From NCBI RefSeq assembly GCF_047345485.1, contig NZ_JBLFEN010000002.1:1-64000 (forward strand): a DNA stretch of 64,000 nucleotides. Direction: 5' to 3'. This DNA is from Jejuia sp047345485. GTDB lineage: Bacteria; Bacteroidota; Bacteroidia; Flavobacteriales; Flavobacteriaceae. Shown here piece by piece: positions 19,897 to 28,604 of this stretch (position 1 is the stretch's first letter; each line of letters begins with the position of its first letter). Below the pieces are notes generated by a model. That model saw nothing but the letters and a program-made list of their open reading frames with translations, was not told the origin of the DNA and did no database searches. A program made the position numbers and the translations under genes.

Positions 19897-20451
19897 TTAA
19901 ATTTTTTCTACTTGCATATAGCTTAATTCTAATGGTGTTTTTCTTCCGAAAATCTTTACCATTACCTCTAGCTTACGCTTTTCTTCATTTATATTTTCAA
20001 TAGTACCATCAAACCCGTTGAATGGACCATCTATTACTTTTACAGTTTCTCCTCTTGTAAATGGAATAGCGACATGTATATTTTCATCTACAGCTAATTC
20101 ATCAACTTTACCTAACATTCTATTTACCTCAGACTGTCTTAGCGGTACAGGATCTCCTCCTTTTGTTTCTCCTAAAAAACCAATAACATTTGTTATACCC
20201 TTTATAATGTGAGGTACTTCTCCAGTTAAATTAGCTTGTACCATTATATATCCAGGGAAAAATACTTTCTCTTTCTGAATTTTTTTTCCATTACGTATTT
20301 GAATCACTTTTTCTGTAGGAACTAATACTTGATCGACGTAATCCTGCAAACCTAATCGAGCTATCTCATTCTCAATATAAGTTTTAATTTTATTTTCTTG
20401 ACCACTTACAGCTCTAACAACGTACCACTTTTTTTCGCTTACTTCAGACAT
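19897..20451 (-). CDS. nusG: Transcription termination/antitermination factor NusG
   Basis: The 184-residue NusG has an N-terminal NGN domain (WYVVRAVSGQENKIKTYIE, KVFFPGYIMVQ) that binds RNA polymerase and a C-terminal KOW domain (GETVKVIDGPFNGFDGTIE) that contacts Rho or ribosomal S10. It lies 8 bp after secE, as is usual, and is probably co-transcribed with it. Confidence 0.99.
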   Translation of the reverse strand: MSEVSEKKWYVVRAVSGQENKIKTYIENEIARLGLQDYVDQVLVPTEKVIQIRNGKKIQKEKVFFPGYIMVQANLTGEVPHIIKGITNVIGFLGETKGGDPVPLRQSEVNRMLGKVDELAVDENIHVAIPFTRGETVKVIDGPFNGFDGTIENINEEKRKLEVMVKIFGRKTPLELSYMQVEKI

Positions 20452-20459
20452 AAAATCTA

Positions 20460-20768
20460 TTATTTATTCTTGCTTAAAAAAGAAGAAAGTCCATAAAAAA
20501 TACCACCAGTTAATAAAACAAACCAAACTATACGTAATACACCAAAGAAACCAGTTTTAAGATATTCTGAATACGTTGAGGCTTTAAATAAATCACCTGT
20601 AATTAATTCAGAAAAATAAATATCTAAACCCCATATTACTAAAGAGAATATAATAGAAAACACTGCTACTATAACTGTTAAACGCTGTGCTTCTGCCCAC
20701 GTAGGCCACGTCACATTATTCTTTAGTTCTTCAAAAGATTCTTTTATGTATGTTATAATTCCAGCCAT
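20460..20768 (-). CDS. secE: Preprotein translocase subunit SecE
   Basis: A 102-residue membrane subunit of the SecYEG channel. The ATG at 20768 is the correct start: the open frame continues upstream only through the tRNA-Trp gene. The conserved amphipathic segment IKESFEELKNNVTWPTWAE precedes one or two membrane helices (residues about 27-47 and 76-95). It follows tRNA-Trp and is 8 bp before nusG. Confidence 0.97.
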   Translation of the reverse strand: MAGIITYIKESFEELKNNVTWPTWAEAQRLTVIVAVFSIIFSLVIWGLDIYFSELITGDLFKASTYSEYLKTGFFGVLRIVWFVLLTGGIFYGLSSFLSKNK

Positions 20769-20836
20769 AAGATTTATTTTTCTAGGACTTATTATCCTAT
20801 TTAAATTCATGAGTAGTTTAATACTCTTAATTCTTG

Positions 20837-20909
20837 CACGGGTTGAGAGGCTCGAACTCCCGACAACTGGTTTTGGAGACCAGTGCTCTACCAACTGAGC
20901 TAAACCCGT
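20837..20909 (-). tRNA. tRNA-Trp (CCA)
   Basis: A 73-nt cloverleaf. Acceptor ACGGGTT pairs with AACCCGT, the anticodon stem CTGGT/ACCAG holds loop CTCCAAA with anticodon CCA, and the T-loop TTCGAGC is present. The 3' CCA is not encoded. It lies between tuf and secE. Confidence 0.98.
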
Positions 20910-20980
20910 AAATATAAGTCAAAAGGCATTACGCCTATGGCGTAATACCTTGAGTCCTTTTTTATATATTAAACTAGTGT

Positions 20981-22168
20981 TTAGTCTAAAATTTCAGTTA
21001 CCTGACCTGCACCTACAGTTCTACCACCTTCGCGTATAGCGAAACGTAGACCAATATTCATTGCAATTGGTTGAATTAACTCAACAGTAATTGTTAAGTT
21101 ATCTCCAGGCATTACCATTTCAACACCATCAGGAAGCGCAATGTTTCCTGTTACGTCAGTTGTACGAACGTAAAACTGCGGACGGTAGTTATTATGGAAT
21201 GGAGTATGACGTCCACCTTCTTCTTTTTTAAGGATATAAACCTCAGCTTTAAATTTAGCATGTGGTGTTACTGAACCTGGTTTAGTAATAACCATACCTC
21301 TTGAGATTTGAGCTTTCTCAATACCTCTTAGTAATATACCAGCGTTATCTCCAGCTTCACCTCTATCTAATATTTGACGAAACATTTCAATACCAGTAAT
21401 AGTAGAAGTTAATTTCTCAGCTCCCATACCGATAATCTCAACAGGATCTCCTGTATTTGCTACACCAGTTTCTATTCTACCAGTTGCAACAGTACCACGA
21501 CCAGTAATAGAAAACACATCTTCAATAGGCATTAAAAAAGGCTTATCCATATCACGAACAGGCTCTTCAATCCACTCATCACAAGCAGTCATTAATTCCA
21601 TAACAGTATCAACCCACTTTTGCTCACCGTTAAGTGCACCTAAAGCAGAACCTGAAATTACAGGACCATTATCACCATCATATTCGTAGAAGTTTAATAA
21701 ATCTCTAACTTCCATATCAACTAATTCTAAAAGCTCTTCGTCATCCACCATATCAACTTTGTTTAAGAAAACAACGATACGAGGAATTCCTACCTGACGA
21801 CCTAATAAAATATGCTCACGTGTTTGTGGCATTGGCCCATCAGTTGCAGCAACAACTAAGATAGCTCCATCCATCTGAGCAGCACCAGTTACCATGTTCT
21901 TAACGTAATCCGCGTGACCTGGACAATCAACGTGTGCATAGTGACGATTTGCTGTTTGATATTCTACGTGAGATGTATTAATTGTAATACCTCTTTCTTT
22001 TTCTTCTGGAGCGTTATCGATTTGATCGAAATCTTTTGCTTCTGATAAACCTGCATCAGCTAATACTTTAGTAATAGCAGCAGTTAAAGTTGTTTTACCG
22101 TGATCTACGTGTCCAATAGTACCAATGTTTAAGTGTGGTTTTGAACGATCGAAAGTTGCCTTTGCCAT
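20981..22168 (-). CDS. tuf: Elongation factor Tu
   Basis: A 395-residue GTPase that delivers aminoacyl-tRNA to the ribosome. The G1 motif GHVDHGKT (18-25), DCPGHADY, NKVDMVDD and the full domains 2 and 3 are present. It is the only copy in this window. It is flanked by tRNA-Thr(GGT) upstream and tRNA-Trp downstream, a conserved Bacteroidota arrangement. Confidence 0.99.
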   Translation of the reverse strand: MAKATFDRSKPHLNIGTIGHVDHGKTTLTAAITKVLADAGLSEAKDFDQIDNAPEEKERGITINTSHVEYQTANRHYAHVDCPGHADYVKNMVTGAAQMDGAILVVAATDGPMPQTREHILLGRQVGIPRIVVFLNKVDMVDDEELLELVDMEVRDLLNFYEYDGDNGPVISGSALGALNGEQKWVDTVMELMTACDEWIEEPVRDMDKPFLMPIEDVFSITGRGTVATGRIETGVANTGDPVEIIGMGAEKLTSTITGIEMFRQILDRGEAGDNAGILLRGIEKAQISRGMVITKPGSVTPHAKFKAEVYILKKEEGGRHTPFHNNYRPQFYVRTTDVTGNIALPDGVEMVMPGDNLTITVELIQPIAMNIGLRFAIREGGRTVGAGQVTEILD

Positions 22169-22229
22169 GTTTTTAAATAATTTAAATCTTAGTTATATAA
22201 TAATATTAGTGTACTCTATTTTATTTTTG

Positions 22230-22301
22230 AGCCAACGACGGGATTTGAACCCGTGGCCTCTTCCTTACCAAGGAAACGCTCTACCCCTGAGCTACGTCGG
22301 C
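22230..22301 (-). tRNA. tRNA-Thr (GGT)
   Basis: A 72-nt cloverleaf. Acceptor GCCGACG/CGTTGGC, anticodon stem TTTCC/GGAAG with loop TTGGTAA (anticodon GGT), T-loop TTCAAAT. It lies 61 bp upstream of tuf. Confidence 0.97.
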
Positions 22302-22364
22302 TTTTGTTGTTTACGTTAACTATAATATAGTCTTACGAAAGCTACATACCTCAAGGGTATTTTG

Positions 22365-22437
22365 AGCGGGAGACCAGGTTCGAACTGGCGACATTCAGCT
22401 TGGAAGGCTGACGCTCTACCAACTGAGCTACTCCCGC
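22365..22437 (-). tRNA. tRNA-Gly (TCC)
   Basis: A 73-nt cloverleaf. Acceptor GCGGGAG/CTCCCGC, anticodon stem TCAGC/GCTGA with loop CTTCCAA (anticodon TCC), T-loop TTCGAAC. Confidence 0.98.
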
Positions 22438-22586
22438 AATTTTGCAAACTGTAATGTTTGCTTGGTTTTAATTAGGATATCTCGCTGTGCGTGATTATCC
22501 TGGACTAGATATCCAATCCAAATAATTTTAAAAAACAGTTTTAAAAAATAAATTTTTAACAGCTACTATTTTATTTAAAATTATTG

Positions 22587-22669
22587 TGGGGAGAGCAGGA
22601 TTCGAACCTGCGAAGGTGAAAACCAACAGATTTACAGTCTGTCCTCGTTGGCCGCTTGAGTATCTCCCC
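22587..22669 (-). tRNA. tRNA-Tyr (GTA)
   Basis: An 83-nt class II tRNA with a long variable arm. Acceptor GGGGAGA/TCTCCCC, anticodon stem ACAGA/TCTGT with loop CTGTAAA (anticodon GTA). Confidence 0.98.
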
Positions 22670-22738
22670 AATTACTATTTTCAATATTTTAAAGAACTTT
22701 TCTTTTTAAAATTCACGCTTTAAAAAGAACTGCTTAAG

Positions 22739-22812
22739 AGCCGATGGAGGGACTCGAACCCACGACCTGCTGATTACAAATCAGCTGCTCTAGCCAGCTG
22801 AGCTACATCGGC
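22739..22812 (-). tRNA. tRNA-Thr (TGT)
   Basis: A 74-nt cloverleaf. Acceptor GCCGATG/CATCGGC, anticodon stem GCTGA/TCAGC with loop TTTGTAA (anticodon TGT). It is the first tRNA after the promoter at 22863-22892. Confidence 0.98.
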
Positions 22813-22842
22813 GTTTTTACGCTTTTAACACATAAAAAAAGC

Positions 22843-22858
22843 CCGTTATTTCTAACGG
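22843..22858 (-). terminator. Hairpin followed by T-run: hpf terminator and/or 5' leader of the tRNA-tuf operon
   Basis: A perfect 6-bp stem CCGTTA/TAACGG with loop TTTC, followed on the minus strand by GC and seven T. It is 55 bp past the hpf stop, so it can terminate hpf. It also begins at about the predicted start site of the strong promoter directly upstream. Confidence 0.65.
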
Positions 22859-22862
22859 ACTG

Positions 22863-22892
22863 CAAATGTATATATATTTTTAGTTATTCAAA
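22863..22892 (-). promoter_or_regulatory. Strong Bacteroidota promoter for the tRNA-tuf-secE-nusG-rpl-rpo block
   Basis: On the minus strand, TTTG (22892-22889), an 18-bp AT-rich spacer, then TACATTTG (22870-22863), a perfect TTTG-N18-TAnnTTTG promoter. It faces tRNA-Thr(TGT). It is the best promoter match found in the window, as expected for stable-RNA and ribosomal genes. Confidence 0.75.
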
Positions 22893-22912
22893 ACATTTTT
22901 TTAAAAAAATTA

Positions 22913-23215
22913 TCAAGAATATGCTCTTAATTTTTCTTTTCGCTTTTTTAACTGTCTTTGTAACGATGCAACTGCATTATCTGCACCCTCCTCAAAGGTT
23001 TTGCATTGTTTTTTTACTATTAGGCTATCTCCTGGAACACTTACTCTAGCTTCAAAAATTTTATTTTCTTTATCACTAGTGTTTTCTACTTTCAAATACA
23101 CGTCAGATTTTATAACCTTATCATAATACATTTCTAATTTATCCATTCGCTTTTGAATGAAATCAATTAATTTTCTATCTGCATTAAAATTAATAGATTG
23201 TGTGTTTACTTTCAT
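22913..23215 (-). CDS. hpf: Ribosome hibernation promoting factor / ribosome-associated inhibitor (short HPF)
   Basis: A 100-residue protein binding the 30S decoding region and silencing ribosomes in slow growth. The ATG at 23215 (MKVNTQSINF) is preferred; the frame extends 18 codons upstream without support. The family pattern is visible: FIQKRMDKLEMYYDKV and a basic C-terminus QRQLKKRKEKLRAYS. It lacks the long-form C-terminal dimerisation domain. It sits between the tRNA block and the Xer-type recombinase, a common flavobacterial order. Confidence 0.92.
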   Translation of the reverse strand: MKVNTQSINFNADRKLIDFIQKRMDKLEMYYDKVIKSDVYLKVENTSDKENKIFEARVSVPGDSLIVKKQCKTFEEGADNAVASLQRQLKKRKEKLRAYS

Positions 23216-23408
23216 TTGGTTTGATTTAATAATAGTAACATAGTTATACCTTTTTAAATTTATGCCCAAAATGACACAATTTTAGATTAGTGTATTTAAT
23301 TCTATCACTATTTTGGTTAGACAACAAGATTCCCGACGTCTCGAGAATAACAACTTTTACTAAAACCGCAACGCTATATATCGTGGTTTATTTTTAAATT
23401 TAAAGACT

Positions 23409-24299
23409 TTATTTTTTACTTCTGGGATGCGCCTTTAAATGCACTTTTTTAAGCTCAGTTATACTATTATGAGTATATACTTGAGTTGCTGCTAAACTTG
23501 TATGACCAAGAAGCTCTTTAACAGCGTTTAGGTCTGCTCCCTGATTTAATAAATGTGTAGCAAAAGAGTGCCTTAATATGTGTGGACTCTTTTTTACTTT
23601 CGCAGAAGCCTGACTAAAATAATCATTTATAATTCTGTAAACAAGTGTTTCGTATATTTTAACGCCTTTTTTGGTTAATAGAAGATGACCTGAATCCGTT
23701 ATTATTGTTAAATTATTTCGCGCTTCTAAATATTTTTTCAAAGTTTCTTTTACTGAATTTAATAACGGCACAATACGCTCTTTATTTCTTTTTCCAAGTA
23801 CTTTTACAGTTTTTGCGAAAATATCAATACTTGATGTTTTTAACTCCACAAGTTCAATACGCCGTATACCTGTAGAATAAAATAACTCTATAATAAGTTT
23901 GTTTCTTAAGCCTTCAAAGGAATTATCAAAATTAAGATCATCTAAAACTGTTTTTATTTCCTGTTCTGAAAATGGTATCTGAACTTTTTTACTCGTTTTT
24001 AATGCCCTATGTTTTGATAATGGATTTTGACTGATATCTCCAACTTTTAGTAAAAACTTGTAATATGTATTTAAAGATGATATTTTTCTATTTATAGTTC
24101 TATTGGTTAATCCAGTTTCTACCAAACTTACAATCCATGTTCGTATTTGTGGGTAGTTTACATTTGTAATAGATTTTGATTTGTAATGATTAGTTATAAA
24201 ATTTTGAAAAGACTCTATATCTGATTGGTATGCTTTTACAGTAAGCTTAGAATAATTTTTTTCTAGAAGAAGATAGTCTGTAAAGGCTTTAAAGGTCAT
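23409..24299 (-). CDS. Tyrosine recombinase, XerC/XerD family
   Basis: A 296-residue site-specific recombinase, probably the chromosome-dimer resolution enzyme. The N-terminal SAM-like domain spans residues 1-85. The catalytic set is complete: Arg146 (STGIRRIEL), Lys170, His240 and Arg243 (HILRHSF), His266 (LLGHTS) and nucleophile Tyr275 (TQVYTH). It has no extra insertion of the integron-integrase kind that I can recognise. The position beside hpf argues for a core xer gene, not a phage integrase. Confidence 0.93.
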   Translation of the reverse strand: MTFKAFTDYLLLEKNYSKLTVKAYQSDIESFQNFITNHYKSKSITNVNYPQIRTWIVSLVETGLTNRTINRKISSLNTYYKFLLKVGDISQNPLSKHRALKTSKKVQIPFSEQEIKTVLDDLNFDNSFEGLRNKLIIELFYSTGIRRIELVELKTSSIDIFAKTVKVLGKRNKERIVPLLNSVKETLKKYLEARNNLTIITDSGHLLLTKKGVKIYETLVYRIINDYFSQASAKVKKSPHILRHSFATHLLNQGADLNAVKELLGHTSLAATQVYTHNSITELKKVHLKAHPRSKK

Positions 24300-24332
24300 T
24301 TAAATGCTTATATTGTTATCTATACAATCTCT

Positions 24333-24356
24333 ATGCCACCGGAAAGACTCGAACTA
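24333..24356 (-). pseudogene. Possible remnant of a tRNA 3' end
   Basis: On the minus strand, GTTCGAGTCTTTCCGGTGGC resembles a T-arm and 3' acceptor strand, with the T-loop TTCGAGT and acceptor-like CGGTGGC. No 5' half follows, and the T-stem pairs at only about three of five positions. It could be a decayed tRNA or an old integration scar. Confidence 0.3.
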
Positions 24357-24442
24357 ACGTAAAGCTGTAATTTATATTTATAGTACAAAACGCTTTGTAT
24401 TATATAAATATACAACCTTTTATTAAATATTATAACAAAGAA

Positions 24443-24466
24443 AAATCCTACAATGTGCAGGATTTT
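24443..24466. terminator. Terminator-like hairpin
   Basis: An 8-bp stem AAAATCCT/AGGATTTT with a short loop; A- and T-rich on both sides, so it could work in either direction. It lies beyond the 3' end of the acyl-CoA dehydrogenase gene. Confidence 0.55.
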
Positions 24467-24782
24467 ATTATTTTGAAAAAGAACTCAGCATACAAACTCA
24501 CGTTATGTATTACAGCGACAACCTTTTTTATTAATTTAAAACACCTTCCATTAAGCACATATTGTTAAAAGATTGTGGTTTAATACTTAATAGGAATTCT
24601 AAAAACAAAAAATATGACGTAGTATTTACACTTATGAATTCTTTAATTAAAAATAAGAATGCATGAACAAAAGTCCAACCTACTTTTTATAACCTACCAG
24701 CAATACTCAACTTTAAACCGCTCTTCATGTTAGTGCAATTTTAATAAAAAATCAAACACACGAAATGTGACTCTAAAATAGT

Positions 24783-25949
24783 TTATGTTGAAGGTTTGTA
24801 TTCCTTTTTATCAATAATAATTTTTGCTAAGATTTCCTTAAGTATCTCCGATGTTCCACCTCCTATTGGTCCTAACCTACTATCTCTTAATAAACGTGCC
24901 ATTGGGTATTCTTCCATATAACCATAACCACCTAAAAATTGTAAGCATTGGTAAATGACCTCATCAGCCATTTTAGTGGATTTCAATTTAGAAATTGTGG
25001 CTTCTTTTACAACATATTCGCCTTTATCTAGTGCATTAGCTACAGCATAGTTGTAGGCTTTATTTATCTCTAAATCGGCATGTAGTTCTGATAAGGTATG
25101 GCGCAACGCTTGAAATTTATCAATAGTTCTACCAAAAGCTGTACGCTCGCTCATGTATTGCATAGCATATTCTAAGGCATATTCTGCACGAGCATGGGCG
25201 TTTATTCCCATTATTAATCGCTCTGAAGCAAAATGTTGCATAATGTAAGCAAACCCCTTATTTTCTTCTCCCATTAAATTGCTAGCTGGTATAGTTACAT
25301 TATCAAATGCTATTTCGCCAGTATCTGAAGCCCTCCAACCTAACTTATCTAGTTTGGTTGCAGATACGCCAGGGGTATCTCTATCTACTAAAAGTATGCT
25401 TATCCCTTTATTACCTAATTCTGGATGTGTTTTTGCGGCTATAATTAAATAATCGCTATAAACGCCATTAGTAATAAATGTTTTTGAGCCATTTATAACG
25501 TAAGTATCTCCTTTTTTTACCGCAGTGGTTCTCATACCTGCAACATCACTACCGCCAAAGGGTTCTGTAATACAGAGGCATCCTATTTTTTCACCTGTTA
25601 TACTAGGCGCAAGGTAATTTTGTTTTATTGTTTCATCGCCTTCAGCATTTAAATGCGTCATGGCTAAATATACATGCGCCCAAACGGCTGCTGCAAATCC
25701 ACCAGAATTAACCTTTTGAAGTTCTTCTAATAGAATTACGGTATAAAACAAGTCTAAATTCAATCCGCCATATGCTTCTGGATAATTGATTCCGAAGAAC
25801 CCCATTTCACCAAATTTTAACCAAACAGATTTATCTATTTTTCCTGATTTTTCCCAATCATCAATATGTGGAACTACTTCTTTTTTAAGAAAATCTTGTA
25901 AACTTTTTCTAAAGAGATTATGCTCTTCAGTGAAGTACATACGTGTCAT
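24783..25949 (-). CDS. Acyl-CoA dehydrogenase
   Basis: A 388-residue FAD enzyme of beta-oxidation or branched-chain amino-acid breakdown that introduces a trans-2 double bond into acyl-CoA. The family signatures CITEPFGGSDVAGM (flavin contact) and QFLGGYGYMEEYPMARLLRD near the C-terminus are present. The Glu of YMEEYP is at the usual catalytic-base region of long/short-chain members. It begins MTRMYF; a second Met three codons later is possible. No partner genes for fatty-acid oxidation adjoin it. Confidence 0.95.
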   Translation of the reverse strand: MTRMYFTEEHNLFRKSLQDFLKKEVVPHIDDWEKSGKIDKSVWLKFGEMGFFGINYPEAYGGLNLDLFYTVILLEELQKVNSGGFAAAVWAHVYLAMTHLNAEGDETIKQNYLAPSITGEKIGCLCITEPFGGSDVAGMRTTAVKKGDTYVINGSKTFITNGVYSDYLIIAAKTHPELGNKGISILLVDRDTPGVSATKLDKLGWRASDTGEIAFDNVTIPASNLMGEENKGFAYIMQHFASERLIMGINAHARAEYALEYAMQYMSERTAFGRTIDKFQALRHTLSELHADLEINKAYNYAVANALDKGEYVVKEATISKLKSTKMADEVIYQCLQFLGGYGYMEEYPMARLLRDSRLGPIGGGTSEILKEILAKIIIDKKEYKPST

Positions 25950-26019
25950 ACATTAATTTTTAAATAAACATTAAAATCCTGTTTGGTTTGTAAAGAATAG
26001 GAAAATTTAATGTAATCAT

Positions 26020-26898
26020 TTATTGAATGTGCAAAGATAATTGAATTATCTCTAATTTGTTTGTGGGGAAGTCTTTTACTTTTGATAATTCATCTAAATT
26101 TTTAAAACTTTCATGCAGATTACGATATTCTATGATGTTGTATGCTATTTCATAGTCAATATGATGAATAGACACCAAATCATCAACTGTTGCCATATTT
26201 ATATTTAGCGTTTTAATTGCTCTAGGTGTTTTAACCGTAAAATCCTCTTTAATTTTTAAGATAACTTCTGGGGATAAGCCATAAACATCTTGCAACTGCA
26301 CATCGGCAATAAAGCCACCTTTAAATTTATCTCGGTATTTTACAATACGTTCTGATAATTTTTTACCAATACCGTTAACACCTTGTAATTGACGTGCTGT
26401 AGCTGTATTTAAATCTTTTTTCTGAATGTACGTTTTTGGTGAAGTACGGTATGTTTTAGTGTAAGATGATTTTGGCTTGGGGTTTGTAACCCAATCAGGA
26501 AATTTAAAATATGGTGAGATTTGTGCTAAAAGACTATCTGAAACACCTGTAACATCCTGAAATTGTTTAGAAGAATTAATCCATTTATTCTTTTTTCTGA
26601 AGGCTAACAACTTATCAATCTCTGTAGTAGTCATTCCTAAAGTAGATCCTTTATAGTCGGTAATATAATTTGGATTAAATGGATAGACTCCAGGTTTACT
26701 TTGCGCTATTTTAAGCGCTTTTAATGAGTCTATTTCTTTTTCGTATTGCGCTAATCTCTCTTGATTTACTAATACATCTTCCGAAGAAAAATCAACAAAA
26801 AAATAAATACATTGCAATACAACAATGATAAATAACAATAAAAAAATCCCATTTCGTTGTTCTTTAGTGAATAGAAAATGGGATTTAAAATTACGCAT
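26020..26898 (-). CDS. Helix-hairpin-helix (ComEA-like) membrane-anchored protein
   Basis: A 292-residue protein with one membrane helix near residues 16-36. Helix-hairpin-helix repeats follow: KKDLNTATARQLQGVNGIG and INMATVDDLVSIHHIDYEI. ComEA-type HhH proteins bind DNA during uptake, but in Bacteroidota this long form is widespread and uncharacterised. It ends 121 bp downstream of the acyl-CoA dehydrogenase start and is 6 bp from the symporter gene upstream, so it is likely co-transcribed with it. Confidence 0.82.
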   Translation of the reverse strand: MRNFKSHFLFTKEQRNGIFLLLFIIVVLQCIYFFVDFSSEDVLVNQERLAQYEKEIDSLKALKIAQSKPGVYPFNPNYITDYKGSTLGMTTTEIDKLLAFRKKNKWINSSKQFQDVTGVSDSLLAQISPYFKFPDWVTNPKPKSSYTKTYRTSPKTYIQKKDLNTATARQLQGVNGIGKKLSERIVKYRDKFKGGFIADVQLQDVYGLSPEVILKIKEDFTVKTPRAIKTLNINMATVDDLVSIHHIDYEIAYNIIEYRNLHESFKNLDELSKVKDFPTNKLEIIQLSLHIQ

Positions 26899-26904
26899 AA
26901 TAAT

Positions 26905-28506
26905 TTATGCTTTAAGACTTTTTATAGCCTCCATATATTTTTTAAGTTCTTGCTTAACTTTAGGCGCGAGTAATATAAGGCCAACCATATTGGGCACCAT
27001 CATAGCAAATACCATAGCATCGGAAAAACCGATAACTGAGCCTAAACTAGCTGCTGCACCAACAATTACAAAAATACAAAAGATGACTTTATAAGTATAT
27101 TCGGTTTTTTTAGATCTTCCGAATAAATACGTCCATCCTTGGAAGCCGTAATACGACCATGAAATCATAGAGCTAAATGCAAATAACACTACTGCAACTG
27201 TTAACACATAAGGAAACCATGAGATTGAAGACTCAAATGCACTAGAGGTAAGTAAAATGGCTTGCGCATCATTTGCTGGTGGATTTAACGGATCTACAAA
27301 TCCTGTGATAATTAATACCACTGCCGTCATAGTACACACTACTACCGTATCAATAAATGGTTCCAGAAGCGCTACCATGCCTTCACTAGCAGCATATTTT
27401 GTTTTTACTGCTGAGTGCGCAATAGATGCCGAACCTATACCAGCTTCATTAGAAAATGCTGCACGCCTAAACCCTTGTATTAAAACACCAACTGCTCCAC
27501 CTGCGATACCTTCTGGACTAAATGCACCATTCCAAATTGCAGCAAAAGCAGTACCAATTAAACTAAAGTTAGACAGTATTACATATAGCGCAGCAGCTAC
27601 ATAAATAGCTACCATAAATGGTACAATTTTATCGGTTACTTTAGCTATTTTTTTAATACCACCAATAATAACGATGCCTACTAAAATTGCCATAACCAAA
27701 CCAAAAGCCCACCCATAGCCATGTAAAAAGGATTGTTCTCCTCCTGTTATATTTTCTACTAATTGAAATGCTTGATTTACTTGAAACATGTTACCACCAC
27801 CAAAAGAACCTCCTATCACAAAAATTGCAAATAATACCGCCAACACTTTACCTAAACCACCCATACCTTTAGACTTTAGCCCTTTGGTTAAGTAATACAT
27901 TGGTCCGCCATACACTGTACCATCTTCTGCAATATCTCTATATTTTACACCAAGTGTACATTCTACAAATTTAGAAGCCATACCAAGAAATCCAGCAATT
28001 ATCATCCAAAACGTTGCACCTGCACCACCAATTGATACTGCTATTGCTACACCTGCAATATTACCTAAACCTACTGTTGCTGATAAAGCAGCGGTTAATG
28101 CTTGAAAGTGTGACACTTCTCCATCATGCCCTTCAACTCTTATAGTATCTGGGTTATCTTCGTCGTCTACAAATGATGTTTTTCCCTTTTCAACTTTATG
28201 ATTTTCTCTTCCTTCTAAATCATCATACTTACCACGTACAATGTTTATAGAGGTTAAGAAACCACTAAAATTTATAAAATTAAAATATATGGTAAAATAT
28301 ATAGCACCAATAATTAAAGGAAACAACACCCAATAAACACTTACTGTATCGGTAAAAGGTATTTGATAAAACACAGCATCTACAAACCATCCTGTGGCAT
28401 TTCCAAATTTTTCATCTATAATTTGGTCAATGCCTTTTTCTGCTTCTTGAGCAAAAGTTGCTATAGGTAATGTTAGTGTAAAAATTGAAAGAAGATATTT
28501 CTTCAT
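26905..28506 (-). CDS. Sodium:amino-acid symporter, AGCS (alanine/glycine) family
   Basis: The 533-residue inner-membrane symporter imports alanine or glycine with Na+. The N-terminal segment ends in FAQ like a signal sequence (common for flavobacterial members). The family motifs SATVGLGNIAGVAIA and GGPMYYLTKG are present, along with about 10 hydrophobic helices. The acidic/Lys-rich loop near residues 95-125 is an insertion typical of Bacteroidota homologues. The substrate cannot be settled from sequence. Confidence 0.93.
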   Translation of the reverse strand: MKKYLLSIFTLTLPIATFAQEAEKGIDQIIDEKFGNATGWFVDAVFYQIPFTDTVSVYWVLFPLIIGAIYFTIYFNFINFSGFLTSINIVRGKYDDLEGRENHKVEKGKTSFVDDEDNPDTIRVEGHDGEVSHFQALTAALSATVGLGNIAGVAIAVSIGGAGATFWMIIAGFLGMASKFVECTLGVKYRDIAEDGTVYGGPMYYLTKGLKSKGMGGLGKVLAVLFAIFVIGGSFGGGNMFQVNQAFQLVENITGGEQSFLHGYGWAFGLVMAILVGIVIIGGIKKIAKVTDKIVPFMVAIYVAAALYVILSNFSLIGTAFAAIWNGAFSPEGIAGGAVGVLIQGFRRAAFSNEAGIGSASIAHSAVKTKYAASEGMVALLEPFIDTVVVCTMTAVVLIITGFVDPLNPPANDAQAILLTSSAFESSISWFPYVLTVAVVLFAFSSMISWSYYGFQGWTYLFGRSKKTEYTYKVIFCIFVIVGAAASLGSVIGFSDAMVFAMMVPNMVGLILLAPKVKQELKKYMEAIKSLKA

Positions 28507-28604
28507 AGTTAAAAAGTGTTAGTGTTTTATTGAAAAATGTGCATAAGAAGACAGCAAGATGCTAAAAAAAAATCATTTTTTAAAACATATTATGCTAAAT
28601 GTGA

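Larger units (their letters stand above)
24300..24782. other. 483-bp intergenic region with a tRNA-like remnant and a terminator
   Basis: No coding sequence seen. It contains a short tRNA 3'-end-like segment near 24333-24356 and a terminator-like hairpin at 24443-24466; the rest is AT-rich without recognisable signals. Confidence 0.6.

Noticed and set aside
20769..20894. N-terminal extension of secE
   Set aside because: The extension would be translated from the tRNA-Trp gene and lacks family similarity.
23216..23269. 18-codon N-terminal extension of hpf
   Set aside because: MKVNTQSINF is the normal HPF start.
23409..24299. The Xer-type gene as the integrase of the cassette array
   Set aside because: It lies 15 kb away in a conserved core position and no integron-integrase-specific insertion was seen; it looks like a chromosomal xer gene.
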